This document shows, piece by piece, positions 1-8,244 of a stretch of 64,000 nt of DNA (within the stretch, counting starts at the first letter, position 1; the number at the start of each line of letters is the position of its first letter). This DNA is from Pseudomonas sp. GL-B-19 (GTDB taxonomy: Bacteria > Pseudomonadota > Gammaproteobacteria > Pseudomonadales > Pseudomonadaceae): positions 1-64,000 of the forward strand of contig NZ_JAHBDK010000035.1 in assembly GCF_019956415.1 (NCBI RefSeq), given 5' to 3'. The notes under the pieces were generated by a model. The model had not been told where the DNA came from. It made no database searches and saw only the letters and a program-made list of their open reading frames with translations. The position numbers and the translations under genes are program-made.

Positions 1-59
1 TCGTACAGGCCGACACATCGGTTGAAGACAGGGACTGTTTAAGCGTCGTATTCTTTTTC

Positions 60-136
60 ATGGACTCGCCCTCGCTGCCGTTGGCTTCTTAGACTGCCAC
101 CGTGGCGCATTGACGCCTCGGCGTGGGCGAGTCCAT
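60..136. repeat. Inverted repeat downstream of phhC
   Basis: Perfect 12-bp arms, ATGGACTCGCCC at 60-71 and its complement at 125-136, are separated by 53 nt. The element lies just past the phhC stop codon. It could be the end of the phh transcript, a small structured RNA or a REP-like palindrome. No T-run typical of an intrinsic terminator follows on the minus strand. Confidence 0.45.
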
Positions 137-151
137 CCAATTACAGGGGGA

Positions 152-1345
152 TTATTTGCAGACTTCAGCAATGGCTTCGGCCAGCAAATCCAGACGTGTC
201 GCATCAATCCCCGCCACGTTGGCCCGGCCGGAGTTGACCATGTACACGCTGTGATGATCACGCAGCTGTTTAACCTGCTCCGCCGTCAAGCCGGTGTAGG
301 AGAACATCCCGCGTTGTACGCCAATGTGCGCAAAACGCTCGCGCAAACCATAGGGTTCCAGCGCTTCGACCAGACCGCTACGCAACTGGGCGATACGCAA
401 ACGCATGGCTTCCACTTCGTCGGCCCAGAGGCTTTTCAGCTCTGGATCGCCAAGAATGGTCGCCACTACGGCTGCACCGTGATCCGGCGGCGTCGACCAC
501 AGATTACGGGCGATGTTGGCCAGTTGGCTGCGGATGTCCACGAGCTTGTCAGCGGTTTTTGCGCAGACAATCAGCGCGCCGGTGCGGTCGCGGTACAAAC
601 CGAAGTTCTTCGAACACGAACTGGTGATCAGCACTTCCGGCAACGCGTCAGCGAACAAACGGGTCGACCAGGCATCCTGCTCCAGTCCATCACCGAAGCC
701 TTGGTAGGCGAAGTCGATCAACGGCAACAGATCGCGACTGCGCACCACGTCCAGCACACGGCGCCAGTCGTCATGGGAAAGATCGAAACCGGTCGGGTTG
801 TGGCAGCAGGCGTGCAGCAACACGACGTCGCCCTTCGGCGCTTCACTCAGTATCGCGAGCATGGCGTCGACGTCGAGGCGGTTGTCGCTGCCAACGTACG
901 GGTAATGGCTGACCTTGACCCCGGCCGCCGCGAAAATGGTTTCGTGGATCGGCCAGGTCGGATTGCTCAACCACACGCCACGGCCCGGCAGGCACTGGGC
1001 GATGAAATCGGCGCTCAAGCGCAATGCACCGGTGCCGCCCGGGGTCTGGGTCGCCCCAGCGCGTTGCCCGGCGATCAGCGCGGAGTCCGCACCGAGCACC
1101 AGCTCGCTGATGGCTTTGCCGAACGCCGGTTCACCGTGACCACCGATGTAGGTTTTGGTGGTTTGACGATCCACCAGACGCTGCTCGGCAAGCTTCACCG
1201 ATTGCGGAATTGGCGTCAGGCCCTGGGCGTCTTTATAGACACCCACGCCGAGGTCGAATTTGCGCGGGTTCGGGTCCTGCGCATAGGCTTCCATCAAACC
1301 GAGAATCGGATCGCCGGGGACTCGACCTATGGCGTCGAAATGCAT
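152..1345 (-). CDS. phhC: Aromatic amino acid aminotransferase PhhC
   Basis: A 397-residue class I/II PLP-dependent aminotransferase of the aspartate/tyrosine type. It is expected to transaminate tyrosine (and phenylalanine) with 2-oxoglutarate, feeding 4-hydroxyphenylpyruvate to the homogentisate pathway in the cytosol. Visible family features are the N-terminal DPILGL motif, the HNPTG segment, the SCSKNFGLYRDRTG segment holding the PLP-binding lysine, and the GRANVAG arginine region near the C terminus. It is the third gene of the phh operon: its ATG overlaps the phhB stop by one base, suggesting translational coupling. Length is normal. The family has broad substrate range, so TyrB-like activity on aspartate is also possible; the phh context favours PhhC. 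Confidence 0.93.
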   Translation of the reverse strand: MHFDAIGRVPGDPILGLMEAYAQDPNPRKFDLGVGVYKDAQGLTPIPQSVKLAEQRLVDRQTTKTYIGGHGEPAFGKAISELVLGADSALIAGQRAGATQTPGGTGALRLSADFIAQCLPGRGVWLSNPTWPIHETIFAAAGVKVSHYPYVGSDNRLDVDAMLAILSEAPKGDVVLLHACCHNPTGFDLSHDDWRRVLDVVRSRDLLPLIDFAYQGFGDGLEQDAWSTRLFADALPEVLITSSCSKNFGLYRDRTGALIVCAKTADKLVDIRSQLANIARNLWSTPPDHGAAVVATILGDPELKSLWADEVEAMRLRIAQLRSGLVEALEPYGLRERFAHIGVQRGMFSYTGLTAEQVKQLRDHHSVYMVNSGRANVAGIDATRLDLLAEAIAEVCK

Positions 1346-1701
1346 TATTTGCGGCCCTCGGCGTCCTTGGCCACTTCATCAGTGCGCGCGGCCATGATGA
1401 AGTCGTTGCGGTGCAGGCCCTTGATGGAGTGGCTCCACCAGGTAACGGTGACTTTGCCCCACTCGGTCAGCAGGCCTGGGTGGTGACCTTCAGCCTCGGA
1501 GATTTCACCGACGGCGTTGGTGAACGCCAGGGCGTGTTTGAAGTTTTTGAACAGGAACTGTTTTTCCAACTGCATCACGCTGTCGCGGACTTCGATGTTC
1601 CAGTCCGGGATCTGCTTGATCAGTACCGGCAATTCTTCGTCGCTGACCTGAGGGGCATCGGCGCGGCAGGCTTCGCAGTGGGCTTGGTTCAATGTGGACA
1701 T
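1345..1701 (-). CDS. phhB: Pterin-4a-carbinolamine dehydratase PhhB
   Basis: A 118-residue PCD/DCoH-family protein. It dehydrates the 4a-hydroxytetrahydropterin formed in each PhhA turnover, so that the pterin cofactor can be recycled. The family signature is present: the EGHHPGL segment with paired histidines, followed by WWSHSIKGLHRND. It lies between phhA (104 nt upstream) and phhC (overlapping), the usual Pseudomonas order. An AGGAATTC-type ribosome binding site precedes the ATG. In P. aeruginosa PhhB is also reported to help PhhA expression; nothing here tests that. Confidence 0.95.
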   Translation of the reverse strand: MSTLNQAHCEACRADAPQVSDEELPVLIKQIPDWNIEVRDSVMQLEKQFLFKNFKHALAFTNAVGEISEAEGHHPGLLTEWGKVTVTWWSHSIKGLHRNDFIMAARTDEVAKDAEGRK

Positions 1702-1805
1702 GATGAATTCCTGAAATCGAATTATTGGAAATCGGCCGTCAGTGTCACCACGCTAAACCAAAGCGTCGGTTCCTGACAGGCTCACTTGATTCTAAAAGCA
1801 GCGGA

Positions 1806-2591
1806 TCACGCAGCCTTTGGCGGAAATTTTGGTGTGTGCAAGCCCAGCTGCATGCCTTGTTTGACCATGCTCATGATGTCTTCATGAGCCACATCAAACA
1901 GACGCTTGAGGTTCGGCAAGACAAAGTACAGCGGTTGCAGGATGTCGATGCGATATGGCGTGCGCATGCATTCCAGCGGATCGAAGGTCTGATGGTCAGG
2001 TTCGTTCGACAGGCAGTAAACGGTTTCTTTTGGAGAGGAAAGAATGCCGCCGCCGTAAATGCGCAGGCCTTCAGCTGTATCGACCAGACCGAACTCGATG
2101 GTCATCCAGTACAGGCGAGCCAGGTACACGCGTTCTTCCTTGGTCGCTTGCAGGCCAAGTTTGCCGTAGGTGTGGGTGAATTCAGCAAACCAGGGGTTGG
2201 TCAGCAGCGGACAGTGGCCAAAAATCTCGTGGAAAATGTCCGGCTCTTGCAGGTAATCCAGCTCTTCGCGGGTACGAATAAACGTCGCCACCGGAAACTG
2301 CTTATTGGCCAGCAATTCGAAAAAAGTCTGGAAAGGAATCAGCGCCGGGACTCGGGCCACTTGCCAGCCGGTGGTTTCACCGAGGACTTTGTTGATTTCA
2401 CCGAGTTGCGGAATGCGGTCGTGGGGCAGACCGAGTTTTTCGATACCGTCCAGGTATTCCTGGCACGCACGACCCTCGATCACTTTCAATTGACGAGTGA
2501 TCAGCGTGTTCCACACCGCGTGTTCTTCAGCGGGGTAGTCGATAAAACCTTGCGCATCGGGCTCGCGAGCCACGTATTGCGTCTGCTTCAT
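1806..2591 (-). CDS. phhA: Phenylalanine 4-monooxygenase PhhA
   Basis: A 261-residue prokaryotic phenylalanine hydroxylase using tetrahydropterin, O2 and non-haem iron to convert phenylalanine to tyrosine. The iron ligands are visible: H121 and H126 in the HEIFGH motif and E166 in the TIEFGLV segment. The protein lacks the regulatory ACT domain of animal enzymes, as is normal for bacteria, and the length matches the Pseudomonas family. It is the first gene of the phh operon and is divergent from phhR across a 280-nt gap holding a TyrR/PhhR-type box. Phenylalanine-dependent activation by PhhR is inferred from that arrangement and from work on other pseudomonads. Confidence 0.97.
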   Translation of the reverse strand: MKQTQYVAREPDAQGFIDYPAEEHAVWNTLITRQLKVIEGRACQEYLDGIEKLGLPHDRIPQLGEINKVLGETTGWQVARVPALIPFQTFFELLANKQFPVATFIRTREELDYLQEPDIFHEIFGHCPLLTNPWFAEFTHTYGKLGLQATKEERVYLARLYWMTIEFGLVDTAEGLRIYGGGILSSPKETVYCLSNEPDHQTFDPLECMRTPYRIDILQPLYFVLPNLKRLFDVAHEDIMSMVKQGMQLGLHTPKFPPKAA

Positions 2592-2711
2592 GCTGCTCTC
2601 CTGCTAGGGGATTCGTTCTTGTTATGTACTGCTATTGACCTAGAAATACCCCAAGGAGTGCGGCGTTGCAGCAGGCGTTCTGCGCTTTGCGTAGGAATAT
2701 TCGCCATTTTT

Positions 2712-2729
2712 CGTAAAGTATTCGTTACG
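2712..2729. promoter_or_regulatory. Candidate PhhR (TyrR-type) box
   Basis: CGTAAA-N6-GTTACG resembles the TyrR box TGTAAA-N6-TTTACA, with five and four matching positions in the two half sites. It lies about 120 bp upstream of the phhA start and 140 bp upstream of phhR, in the divergent intergenic region. Other pseudomonads carry PhhR sites in the same place. No GG-N10-GC sigma-54 promoter was found towards phhA, consistent with sigma-70 use. Confidence 0.5.
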
Positions 2730-2871
2730 GAATCACCGCAATGGCGCAGCTACTGAGATTTTCCGGTTTGAAAAGGCGTTGGGGTGTCACATAATCTTGA
2801 CGACTACTTTGGCGCCAGCGCAGAAAAATTCTTGCGCGGGGCCTCGATTCCCCCTTTCTTTGGGCCTTTAT

Positions 2872-4437
2872 ATGCGTATCAAAGTCCACTGCCAGAACCG
2901 CATCGGTATCCTGCGCGACATTCTCAACTTGCTGGTGGAATACGGGATCAACGTCGCTCGTGGCGAGGTCGGCGGTGAGCATGGCAATGCGATCTACCTG
3001 CATTGCCCGAACCTGATCAACATTCAGTTCCAGGCCCTGCGTCCGAAATTCGAATCGATAGCCGGCGTATTCGGCGTCAAGCGTGTAGGGCTGATGCCCA
3101 GCGAGCGTCGGCACATGGAGCTCAATGCCTTGCTCGGTGCCCTGGAGTTTCCGGTGTTGTCGATCGACATGGGCGGCTCCATCGTCGCGGCGAATCGTGC
3201 GGCGGCGCAGTTGCTCGGGGTGCGGGTGGATGAAGTGCCGGGGATTCCGCTGTCGCGTTACGCCGAGGATTTTGATTTGCCGGAGTTGGTGCGGGCCAAC
3301 AAATCGCGCATCAACGGGCTGCGGGTCAAGGTCAAGGGCGACGTGTTTCTGGCCGACATCGCGCCGTTGCAATCGGAGCATGACGACAGTGAAGCCATGG
3401 CCGGTGCGGTATTGACGTTGCACCGCGCTGACCGGGTGGGCGAGCGCATCTATAACGTACGCAAACAGGAACTGCGCGGGTTCGACAGCATCTTCCAAAG
3501 CTCGAAAGTGATGGCAGCGGTAGTGCGCGAAGCACGCCGCATGGCGCCATTGGATGCGCCGCTGTTGATAGAAGGCGAAACCGGCACTGGTAAAGAGTTG
3601 CTGGCGCGCGCCTGTCACCTGGCTAGCCCGCGCGGGCAATCTCCATTAATGGCGCTCAATTGCGCCGGTTTGCCGGAGTCGATGGCCGAGACTGAATTGT
3701 TCGGTTACGGCCCCGGCGCCTTCGAAGGCGCGCGTGCAGAAGGCAAGCTTGGGCTGCTGGAGCTGACGGCGGGCGGTACGCTGTTTCTCGATGGCGTGGG
3801 GGAAATGAGCCCGCGCTTGCAGGTGAAATTGCTGCGTTTCCTGCAGGACGGTTGCTTCCGGCGTGTGGGCAGCGATGAAGAGGTTTATCTGGATGTGCGG
3901 GTGATCTGCGCGACTCAGGTGGATTTGTCCGAGCTGTGCGCGCGGGGCGAGTTTCGCCAGGATCTGTATCACCGTTTGAACGTGCTTTCGCTGCACATTC
4001 CGCCACTGCGTGAATGCCTCGATGGTTTGACGCCGCTGGTGGAGCACTTCCTCGACCAAGCCAGCCGGCAGATCGGTTGCCCGTTGCCGAAACTGGCGCC
4101 GGCAGCGATGGAGCGGCTCAGTCATTACCACTGGCCGGGCAATGTCCGGCAATTGGAAAACGTGTTGTTCCAGGCGGTTTCGTTGTGTGAGGGCGGGACG
4201 GTCAAGGCCGAGCATATTCGCCTGCCGGATTACGGTGTGCGTCAGCCGCTTGGCGATTTTTCGCTTGAGGGCGGGCTTGACGAGATTGTCGGGCGTTTCG
4301 AGAAGGCTGTGTTGGAGAGGCTGTATTCCGAGCATCCGAGCAGTCGGCAACTGGGCAAGCGGTTGGGGGTTTCGCATACGACCATTGCCAACAAGTTGCG
4401 TGAGTACGACGTCGGCAAAGAACCGGGAAGCGCATAG
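2872..4437 (+). CDS. phhR: Aromatic amino acid-responsive regulator PhhR (TyrR family)
   Basis: A 521-residue TyrR-type regulator. Order of domains: N-terminal ACT-like ligand domain (about 1-75), PAS domain (about 80-190), AAA+ central domain (about 205-440) with Walker A GETGTGKE near 235-242, and a C-terminal Fis-type helix-turn-helix. I chose the ATG at 2872 because MRIKVHCQNR is the conserved TyrR/PhhR N terminus; 31 further codons upstream are open but look non-coding. The loop that contacts sigma-54 in true enhancer-binding proteins (GAFTGA) reads GAFEGA at 282-287, which suggests it does not work through RpoN. It is divergent from phhA, its expected target. Confidence 0.95.
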   Translation: MRIKVHCQNRIGILRDILNLLVEYGINVARGEVGGEHGNAIYLHCPNLINIQFQALRPKFESIAGVFGVKRVGLMPSERRHMELNALLGALEFPVLSIDMGGSIVAANRAAAQLLGVRVDEVPGIPLSRYAEDFDLPELVRANKSRINGLRVKVKGDVFLADIAPLQSEHDDSEAMAGAVLTLHRADRVGERIYNVRKQELRGFDSIFQSSKVMAAVVREARRMAPLDAPLLIEGETGTGKELLARACHLASPRGQSPLMALNCAGLPESMAETELFGYGPGAFEGARAEGKLGLLELTAGGTLFLDGVGEMSPRLQVKLLRFLQDGCFRRVGSDEEVYLDVRVICATQVDLSELCARGEFRQDLYHRLNVLSLHIPPLRECLDGLTPLVEHFLDQASRQIGCPLPKLAPAAMERLSHYHWPGNVRQLENVLFQAVSLCEGGTVKAEHIRLPDYGVRQPLGDFSLEGGLDEIVGRFEKAVLERLYSEHPSSRQLGKRLGVSHTTIANKLREYDVGKEPGSA

Positions 4438-4439
4438 AC

Positions 4440-4583
4440 CCCTGTAGCAGCTGCCGAGCCTGCGAGGCTGCGTCCGGCGGCGAAGCCGTCGTGAGTTCAG
4501 GCACTGAGATCCTTCAGGTAAACCGCATACATAGGGTTTACGACTGCTTCGCAGCCGAACGCAGCCTCGGCAGCTGCTACAGG
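4440..4583. repeat. REP-like imperfect palindrome (CTGTAGCAGCTGCC type)
   Basis: CCCTGTAGCAGCTGCCGAG at the left pairs with its complement at the right end; the left arm holds an 8-base insertion relative to the right. It directly follows phhR. A closely similar element follows flhB at 38554-38671, so this is a dispersed family in the genome, possibly also ending transcription. Confidence 0.8.
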
Positions 4584-4724
4584 GATCCCATTGAGTTCAT
4601 GAGGTCAAGCGTTGCCACCCACCGGCATAACACCGCCGGTTTTTCGACTTTGACACAATCTCTCATTCCTCTCTGAAACCCCTCAAGTCCTTTGTTTGCC
4701 GGGCCTGGCGCCGCAAAAAAAAAG

Positions 4725-4740
4725 TTGGTCTGCAAATTGC
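4725..4740 (+). promoter_or_regulatory. Sigma-54 promoter for the flgF operon
   Basis: TTGGTCTGCAAATTGC has the invariant GG (4727-4728) and GC (4739-4740) spaced by 10 nt and a good TTGC -12 element. It lies 58 nt upstream of the flgF GTG. A run of nine A residues (4715-4723) abuts its 5' side. flgF-L is an RpoN-dependent operon in P. aeruginosa. Confidence 0.8.
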
Positions 4741-4797
4741 TTGACGCTCAGCAGTACAGCGGTGGGCGGCAAACGTCCGGCATGCAGAGGAAAGAGC

Positions 4798-5538
4798 GTG
4801 GACAAGTACCTTTATGTGGCAATGACCGGCGCCAGCCAGAATGCACTGGCGCAGAAGGCTCATGCCAACAACCTGGCAAACATCTCCACCAACGGTTTTC
4901 AGAAGGACCTGGAACAGGCCCGTTCGATGCCGGTGTTTGGTGACAGCTTTCCGGCGCGTGCGTTTGCCATGACCGAGCGCCCGGCCACCGACTTCTCCCC
5001 TGGTTCGCTGGTTGAAACCGGTCGCGACCTCGATGTCGCGGTGCAAGGCAACGGCTGGATCGCCGTGCAGACCCCCGATGGCGCTGAAAGCTACGTGCGC
5101 ACCGGTAGCCTGAACGTGGACGCCCTTGGCGTGCTGCGTGCCGGCAACGGTATGCCGGTGATGGGCAATGGCGGACCGATCGCCGTGCCGCCCGAGCAGC
5201 AAATCGAAGTGGGTGAGGACGGCACCATCAGCATCCGTGCGATGGGCGAAGGCCCGCGCGTGATGGCTGAAGTCGATCGCATCAAGTTGGTCAACCCTGA
5301 CCTGAGGAACATGACCAAAGGCCTGGACGGTTCGATCCACACCAAGGACGGCAAGCCGGCGCAAGCCGATTCCGGCGTCAAACTGGTGTCCGGGTTCCTG
5401 GAATCGAGCAACGTCAACGCCGTGGAAGAAATGACCTCGGTGCTGGCGCTGGCCAAGCAGTTCGAGCTGCACATCAAGATGATGAACGCCGCCAAAGACG
5501 ATGACCAGGCCATGGCTCGGGTCTTGCAGATCAGCTAA
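4798..5538 (+). CDS. flgF: Flagellar basal-body rod protein FlgF
   Basis: A 246-residue proximal rod protein. It starts at a GTG preceded by AGAGGAAAGAGC; translation from there gives the conserved DKYLYVAMTGASQN start. The N-terminal rod motif ANNLANISTNGFQ and the C-terminal segment ESSNVNAVEEM are those of the FlgE/F/G/K family. It is exported by the flagellar type III apparatus and forms part of the rod across the periplasm. It is the first gene of flgFGHIJKL here; the usual upstream flgBCDE genes are absent from this side, where phhR lies instead. Confidence 0.95.
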   Translation: MDKYLYVAMTGASQNALAQKAHANNLANISTNGFQKDLEQARSMPVFGDSFPARAFAMTERPATDFSPGSLVETGRDLDVAVQGNGWIAVQTPDGAESYVRTGSLNVDALGVLRAGNGMPVMGNGGPIAVPPEQQIEVGEDGTISIRAMGEGPRVMAEVDRIKLVNPDLRNMTKGLDGSIHTKDGKPAQADSGVKLVSGFLESSNVNAVEEMTSVLALAKQFELHIKMMNAAKDDDQAMARVLQIS

Positions 5539-5583
5539 TTACCAGAACGTCGCGCCGTAAAACAGGCGCACGAGGAGAATCGA

Positions 5584-6369
5584 ATGCTTCCGGCTCTATG
5601 GGTTGCCAAAACAGGTCTGTCCGCCCAGGACACTAACCTGACCACCATTTCCAACAACCTGGCTAACGTGTCGACCACGGGTTTCAAACGTGACCGCGCC
5701 GAGTTCCAGGACTTGCTCTATCAGATCAAACGCCAGCCAGGCGCCCAGTCGACCCAGGACAGCGAACTGCCGTCGGGCCTGCAAGTGGGTACCGGTGTGC
5801 GCATCGTCGGCACCCAGAAAAACTTCACCGCCGGCAGCCTGCAAACCACCGAGCAGCCGCTTGACTTGGCGGTCGACGGTCGCGGTTTCTTCCAGATCCT
5901 GCAGCCGGACGGCACCACGTCCTACACCCGTGACGGTACGTTCCACCTCGATTCCAACGGGCAGGTCGTCAACGCCAGTGGCTTCGCCCTGGAACCGGCC
6001 ATCGTTATTCCCAACGAAGCACAGACCTTCACGGTCGGTCGCGACGGCACCGTGTCCATCACCGTTCCGGGTAACCCGGCCAGCCAGGTGATCGGCAACC
6101 TGCAAACCGCTGACTTCATCAACCCGGCCGGTCTGCAAGCCGTGGGTAACAACCTGTTCCTGGAAACCGCTGCCAGCGGCGCACCGCAAGTCGGTACACC
6201 GGGCCTGAACGGTTTCGGCACCACGCTGCAGAACACCCTGGAAACCTCCAACGTCAGCACCGTTGAGGAGATGGTCAACATGATCACCACTCAGCGCGCT
6301 TACGAGATGAACTCCAAAGTGATCTCTACCGCCGACCAGATGCTCTCGTTCGTAACGCAGAATCTGTAA
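5584..6369 (+). CDS. flgG: Flagellar distal rod protein FlgG
   Basis: A 261-residue rod protein, the standard family length. The N-terminal motif NNLANVSTTGFKRDR and C-terminal segment ETSNVSTVEEMVNMI match the rod/hook family, and the central VDGRGFFQIL region is typical of FlgG. It builds the distal rod between FlgF and the hook and is exported without a cleaved signal. It lies 45 nt after flgF with a GAGGAGAA ribosome binding site and precedes flgH by 52 nt, in one transcription unit. Confidence 0.97.
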   Translation: MLPALWVAKTGLSAQDTNLTTISNNLANVSTTGFKRDRAEFQDLLYQIKRQPGAQSTQDSELPSGLQVGTGVRIVGTQKNFTAGSLQTTEQPLDLAVDGRGFFQILQPDGTTSYTRDGTFHLDSNGQVVNASGFALEPAIVIPNEAQTFTVGRDGTVSITVPGNPASQVIGNLQTADFINPAGLQAVGNNLFLETAASGAPQVGTPGLNGFGTTLQNTLETSNVSTVEEMVNMITTQRAYEMNSKVISTADQMLSFVTQNL

Positions 6370-6421
6370 TCAAGTCTATGAGGCGGCCATGAGGTCGCCT
6401 GCAACACCGTGAGGTAGGGTC

Positions 6422-7117
6422 ATGAATCGCTTTGTATCTGTTCTGGCACTGAGTGGGGCTGTTGTGCTCGCAGGCTGCGTCCCAACGACGCCCAAGCCCA
6501 ATGACCCTTATTACGCCCCGGTGTTGCCGCGCACACCGTTGCCGGCGGCCGCGAACAATGGCTCGATTTACCAGGCCGGTTTTGAGCAGAACCTGTACAC
6601 CGACCGCAAGGCGTTCCGAGTGGGTGACATCATCACCATTACCCTGAACGAGAGGACCCAGGCCAGCAAAAACGCCAACTCGCAAATTGGCAAGAACAGC
6701 AAGGCCAACATTGCCCTGACCTCGTTGTTCGGCTCCACACCCAACACCAATAACCCGTTCGGCAGTGGTGACCTGACGCTGGACGCCAGCTATGAAGGCG
6801 ACCGCGCGACCAAGGGTGACAGCAAGGCGGCGCAGGGCAACACCCTCGTGGGCTCGATCACCGTTACCGTTGCTGATGTATTGCCCAACGGCATCATCGC
6901 AGTACGTGGCGAGAAGTGGATGACCCTCAACACCGGCGATGAGCTGGTGCGGATTGCCGGGCTGGTGCGCTCCGATGACATCTCGACCGACAACACTGTT
7001 TCGTCGACCCGTGTCGCCGATGCGCGCATCACCTACTCGGGCACCGGTTCGTTTGCCGATGCGAGTCAGCCAGGCTGGTTCGACCGTTTCTTCCTCAGCC
7101 CGCTGTTCCCTTTCTAG
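6422..7117 (+). CDS. flgH: Flagellar L-ring lipoprotein FlgH
   Basis: A 231-residue outer-membrane lipoprotein that forms the L-ring bushing around the rod. The N terminus is a lipoprotein signal peptide with lipobox LAGC and the acylated cysteine at residue 19. The segment GSIYQAG, followed by DIITITLNE, is typical of the family, and the C terminus ends FFLSPLFPF. The stop codon abuts the start region of flgI, so the two ring genes are probably translationally coupled. Confidence 0.97.
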   Translation: MNRFVSVLALSGAVVLAGCVPTTPKPNDPYYAPVLPRTPLPAAANNGSIYQAGFEQNLYTDRKAFRVGDIITITLNERTQASKNANSQIGKNSKANIALTSLFGSTPNTNNPFGSGDLTLDASYEGDRATKGDSKAAQGNTLVGSITVTVADVLPNGIIAVRGEKWMTLNTGDELVRIAGLVRSDDISTDNTVSSTRVADARITYSGTGSFADASQPGWFDRFFLSPLFPF

Positions 7118-7126
7118 GTGGCTACG

Positions 7127-8233
7127 TTGAATTTCAAACACCTGATGGTGGCCGCCTTGTTGCTGTCTGCGGCGTTCAACGCGCAGGCCGAGCGGCTGAA
7201 GGATATCGCCAGTATTTCTGGCGTGCGCTCCAACCAATTGATCGGCTATGGCCTGGTGGTCGGGCTTAACGGCACCGGTGACCAGACGACCCAGACGCCC
7301 TTCACCCTGCAGACCTTCAACAACATGCTCTCGCAGTTCGGCATCAAGGTGCCGCCGAACTCGGGTAACGTGCAGTTGAAGAACGTTGCAGCGGTATCGA
7401 TCAGTGCGGAACTGCCGGCGTTTGCCAAGCCGGGTCAGCAGGTCGACATCACCGTTTCCTCCATCGGGAACTCCAAGAGCCTGCGCGGCGGCACCTTGCT
7501 GCTGACGCCGCTCAAAGGTATCGACGGCAACGTCTACGCCATCGCTCAGGGCAACCTGGTGGTGGGCGGTTTTGATGCGGAAGGTCGTGATGGTTCGAAG
7601 ATCACCGTCAACGTTCCGTCAGCGGGTCGTATCCCCGGTGGTGCGTCGGTCGAGCGTTCAGTGCCAAGCGGTTTCAACCAGGGCAATAGCCTGACGCTGA
7701 ACCTCAACCGTTCGGACTTCACCACCGCCAAGCGCATCGTCGACAAGATCAACAACTTGCTGGGTCCTGGCGTTGCCCAGGCCATTGATGGTGGTTCGAT
7801 TCGCGTCAGCGCCCCCCTTGATCCAAGCCAGCGCGTCGACTACCTGTCGATCCTGGAAAACCTTGAAGTCGATCCGGGTCAGGCGGTGGCGAAAGTCATC
7901 ATCAACTCGCGCACCGGCACCATCGTGATCGGCCAGAACGTCAAGGTTTCGCCAGCCGCCGTGACTCACGGCAGCCTGACCGTGACCATCACCGAAGACC
8001 CGATTGTCAGCCAGCCTGGCGCTTTTTCCAACGGTCAGACGGCCGTTGTTCCGCGCTCGCAGGTTAACGCGGTGCAAGAAGCCAAGCCTATGTTCAAGTT
8101 CGGCCCGGGCACTACCCTCGACGAAATCGTCCGTGCGGTGAACCAGGTCGGCGCGGCGCCGGGTGACTTGATGGCAATCCTTGAAGCATTGAAACAGGCT
8201 GGCGCATTGCAAGCCGACCTGATCGTGATCTAA
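7127..8233 (+). CDS. flgI: Flagellar P-ring protein FlgI
   Basis: The periplasmic P-ring protein, 368 residues if translation begins at the TTG at 7127. I prefer this start because AGGTGG lies five bases before it, and it gives a compact signal peptide (a hydrophobic stretch ending AFNAQA before ERLKDIA). A GTG at 7118, directly after the flgH stop, would add three residues but has no visible ribosome binding site. The mature sequence carries conserved blocks such as GVRSNQLIGYGLVVGLNGTG and ends ALQADLIVI. It assembles with FlgH around the rod; FlgA, its chaperone, is not encoded in this window. Confidence 0.95.
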   Translation: MNFKHLMVAALLLSAAFNAQAERLKDIASISGVRSNQLIGYGLVVGLNGTGDQTTQTPFTLQTFNNMLSQFGIKVPPNSGNVQLKNVAAVSISAELPAFAKPGQQVDITVSSIGNSKSLRGGTLLLTPLKGIDGNVYAIAQGNLVVGGFDAEGRDGSKITVNVPSAGRIPGGASVERSVPSGFNQGNSLTLNLNRSDFTTAKRIVDKINNLLGPGVAQAIDGGSIRVSAPLDPSQRVDYLSILENLEVDPGQAVAKVIINSRTGTIVIGQNVKVSPAAVTHGSLTVTITEDPIVSQPGAFSNGQTAVVPRSQVNAVQEAKPMFKFGPGTTLDEIVRAVNQVGAAPGDLMAILEALKQAGALQADLIVI

Positions 8234-8244
8234 GGGCGGCTGTC

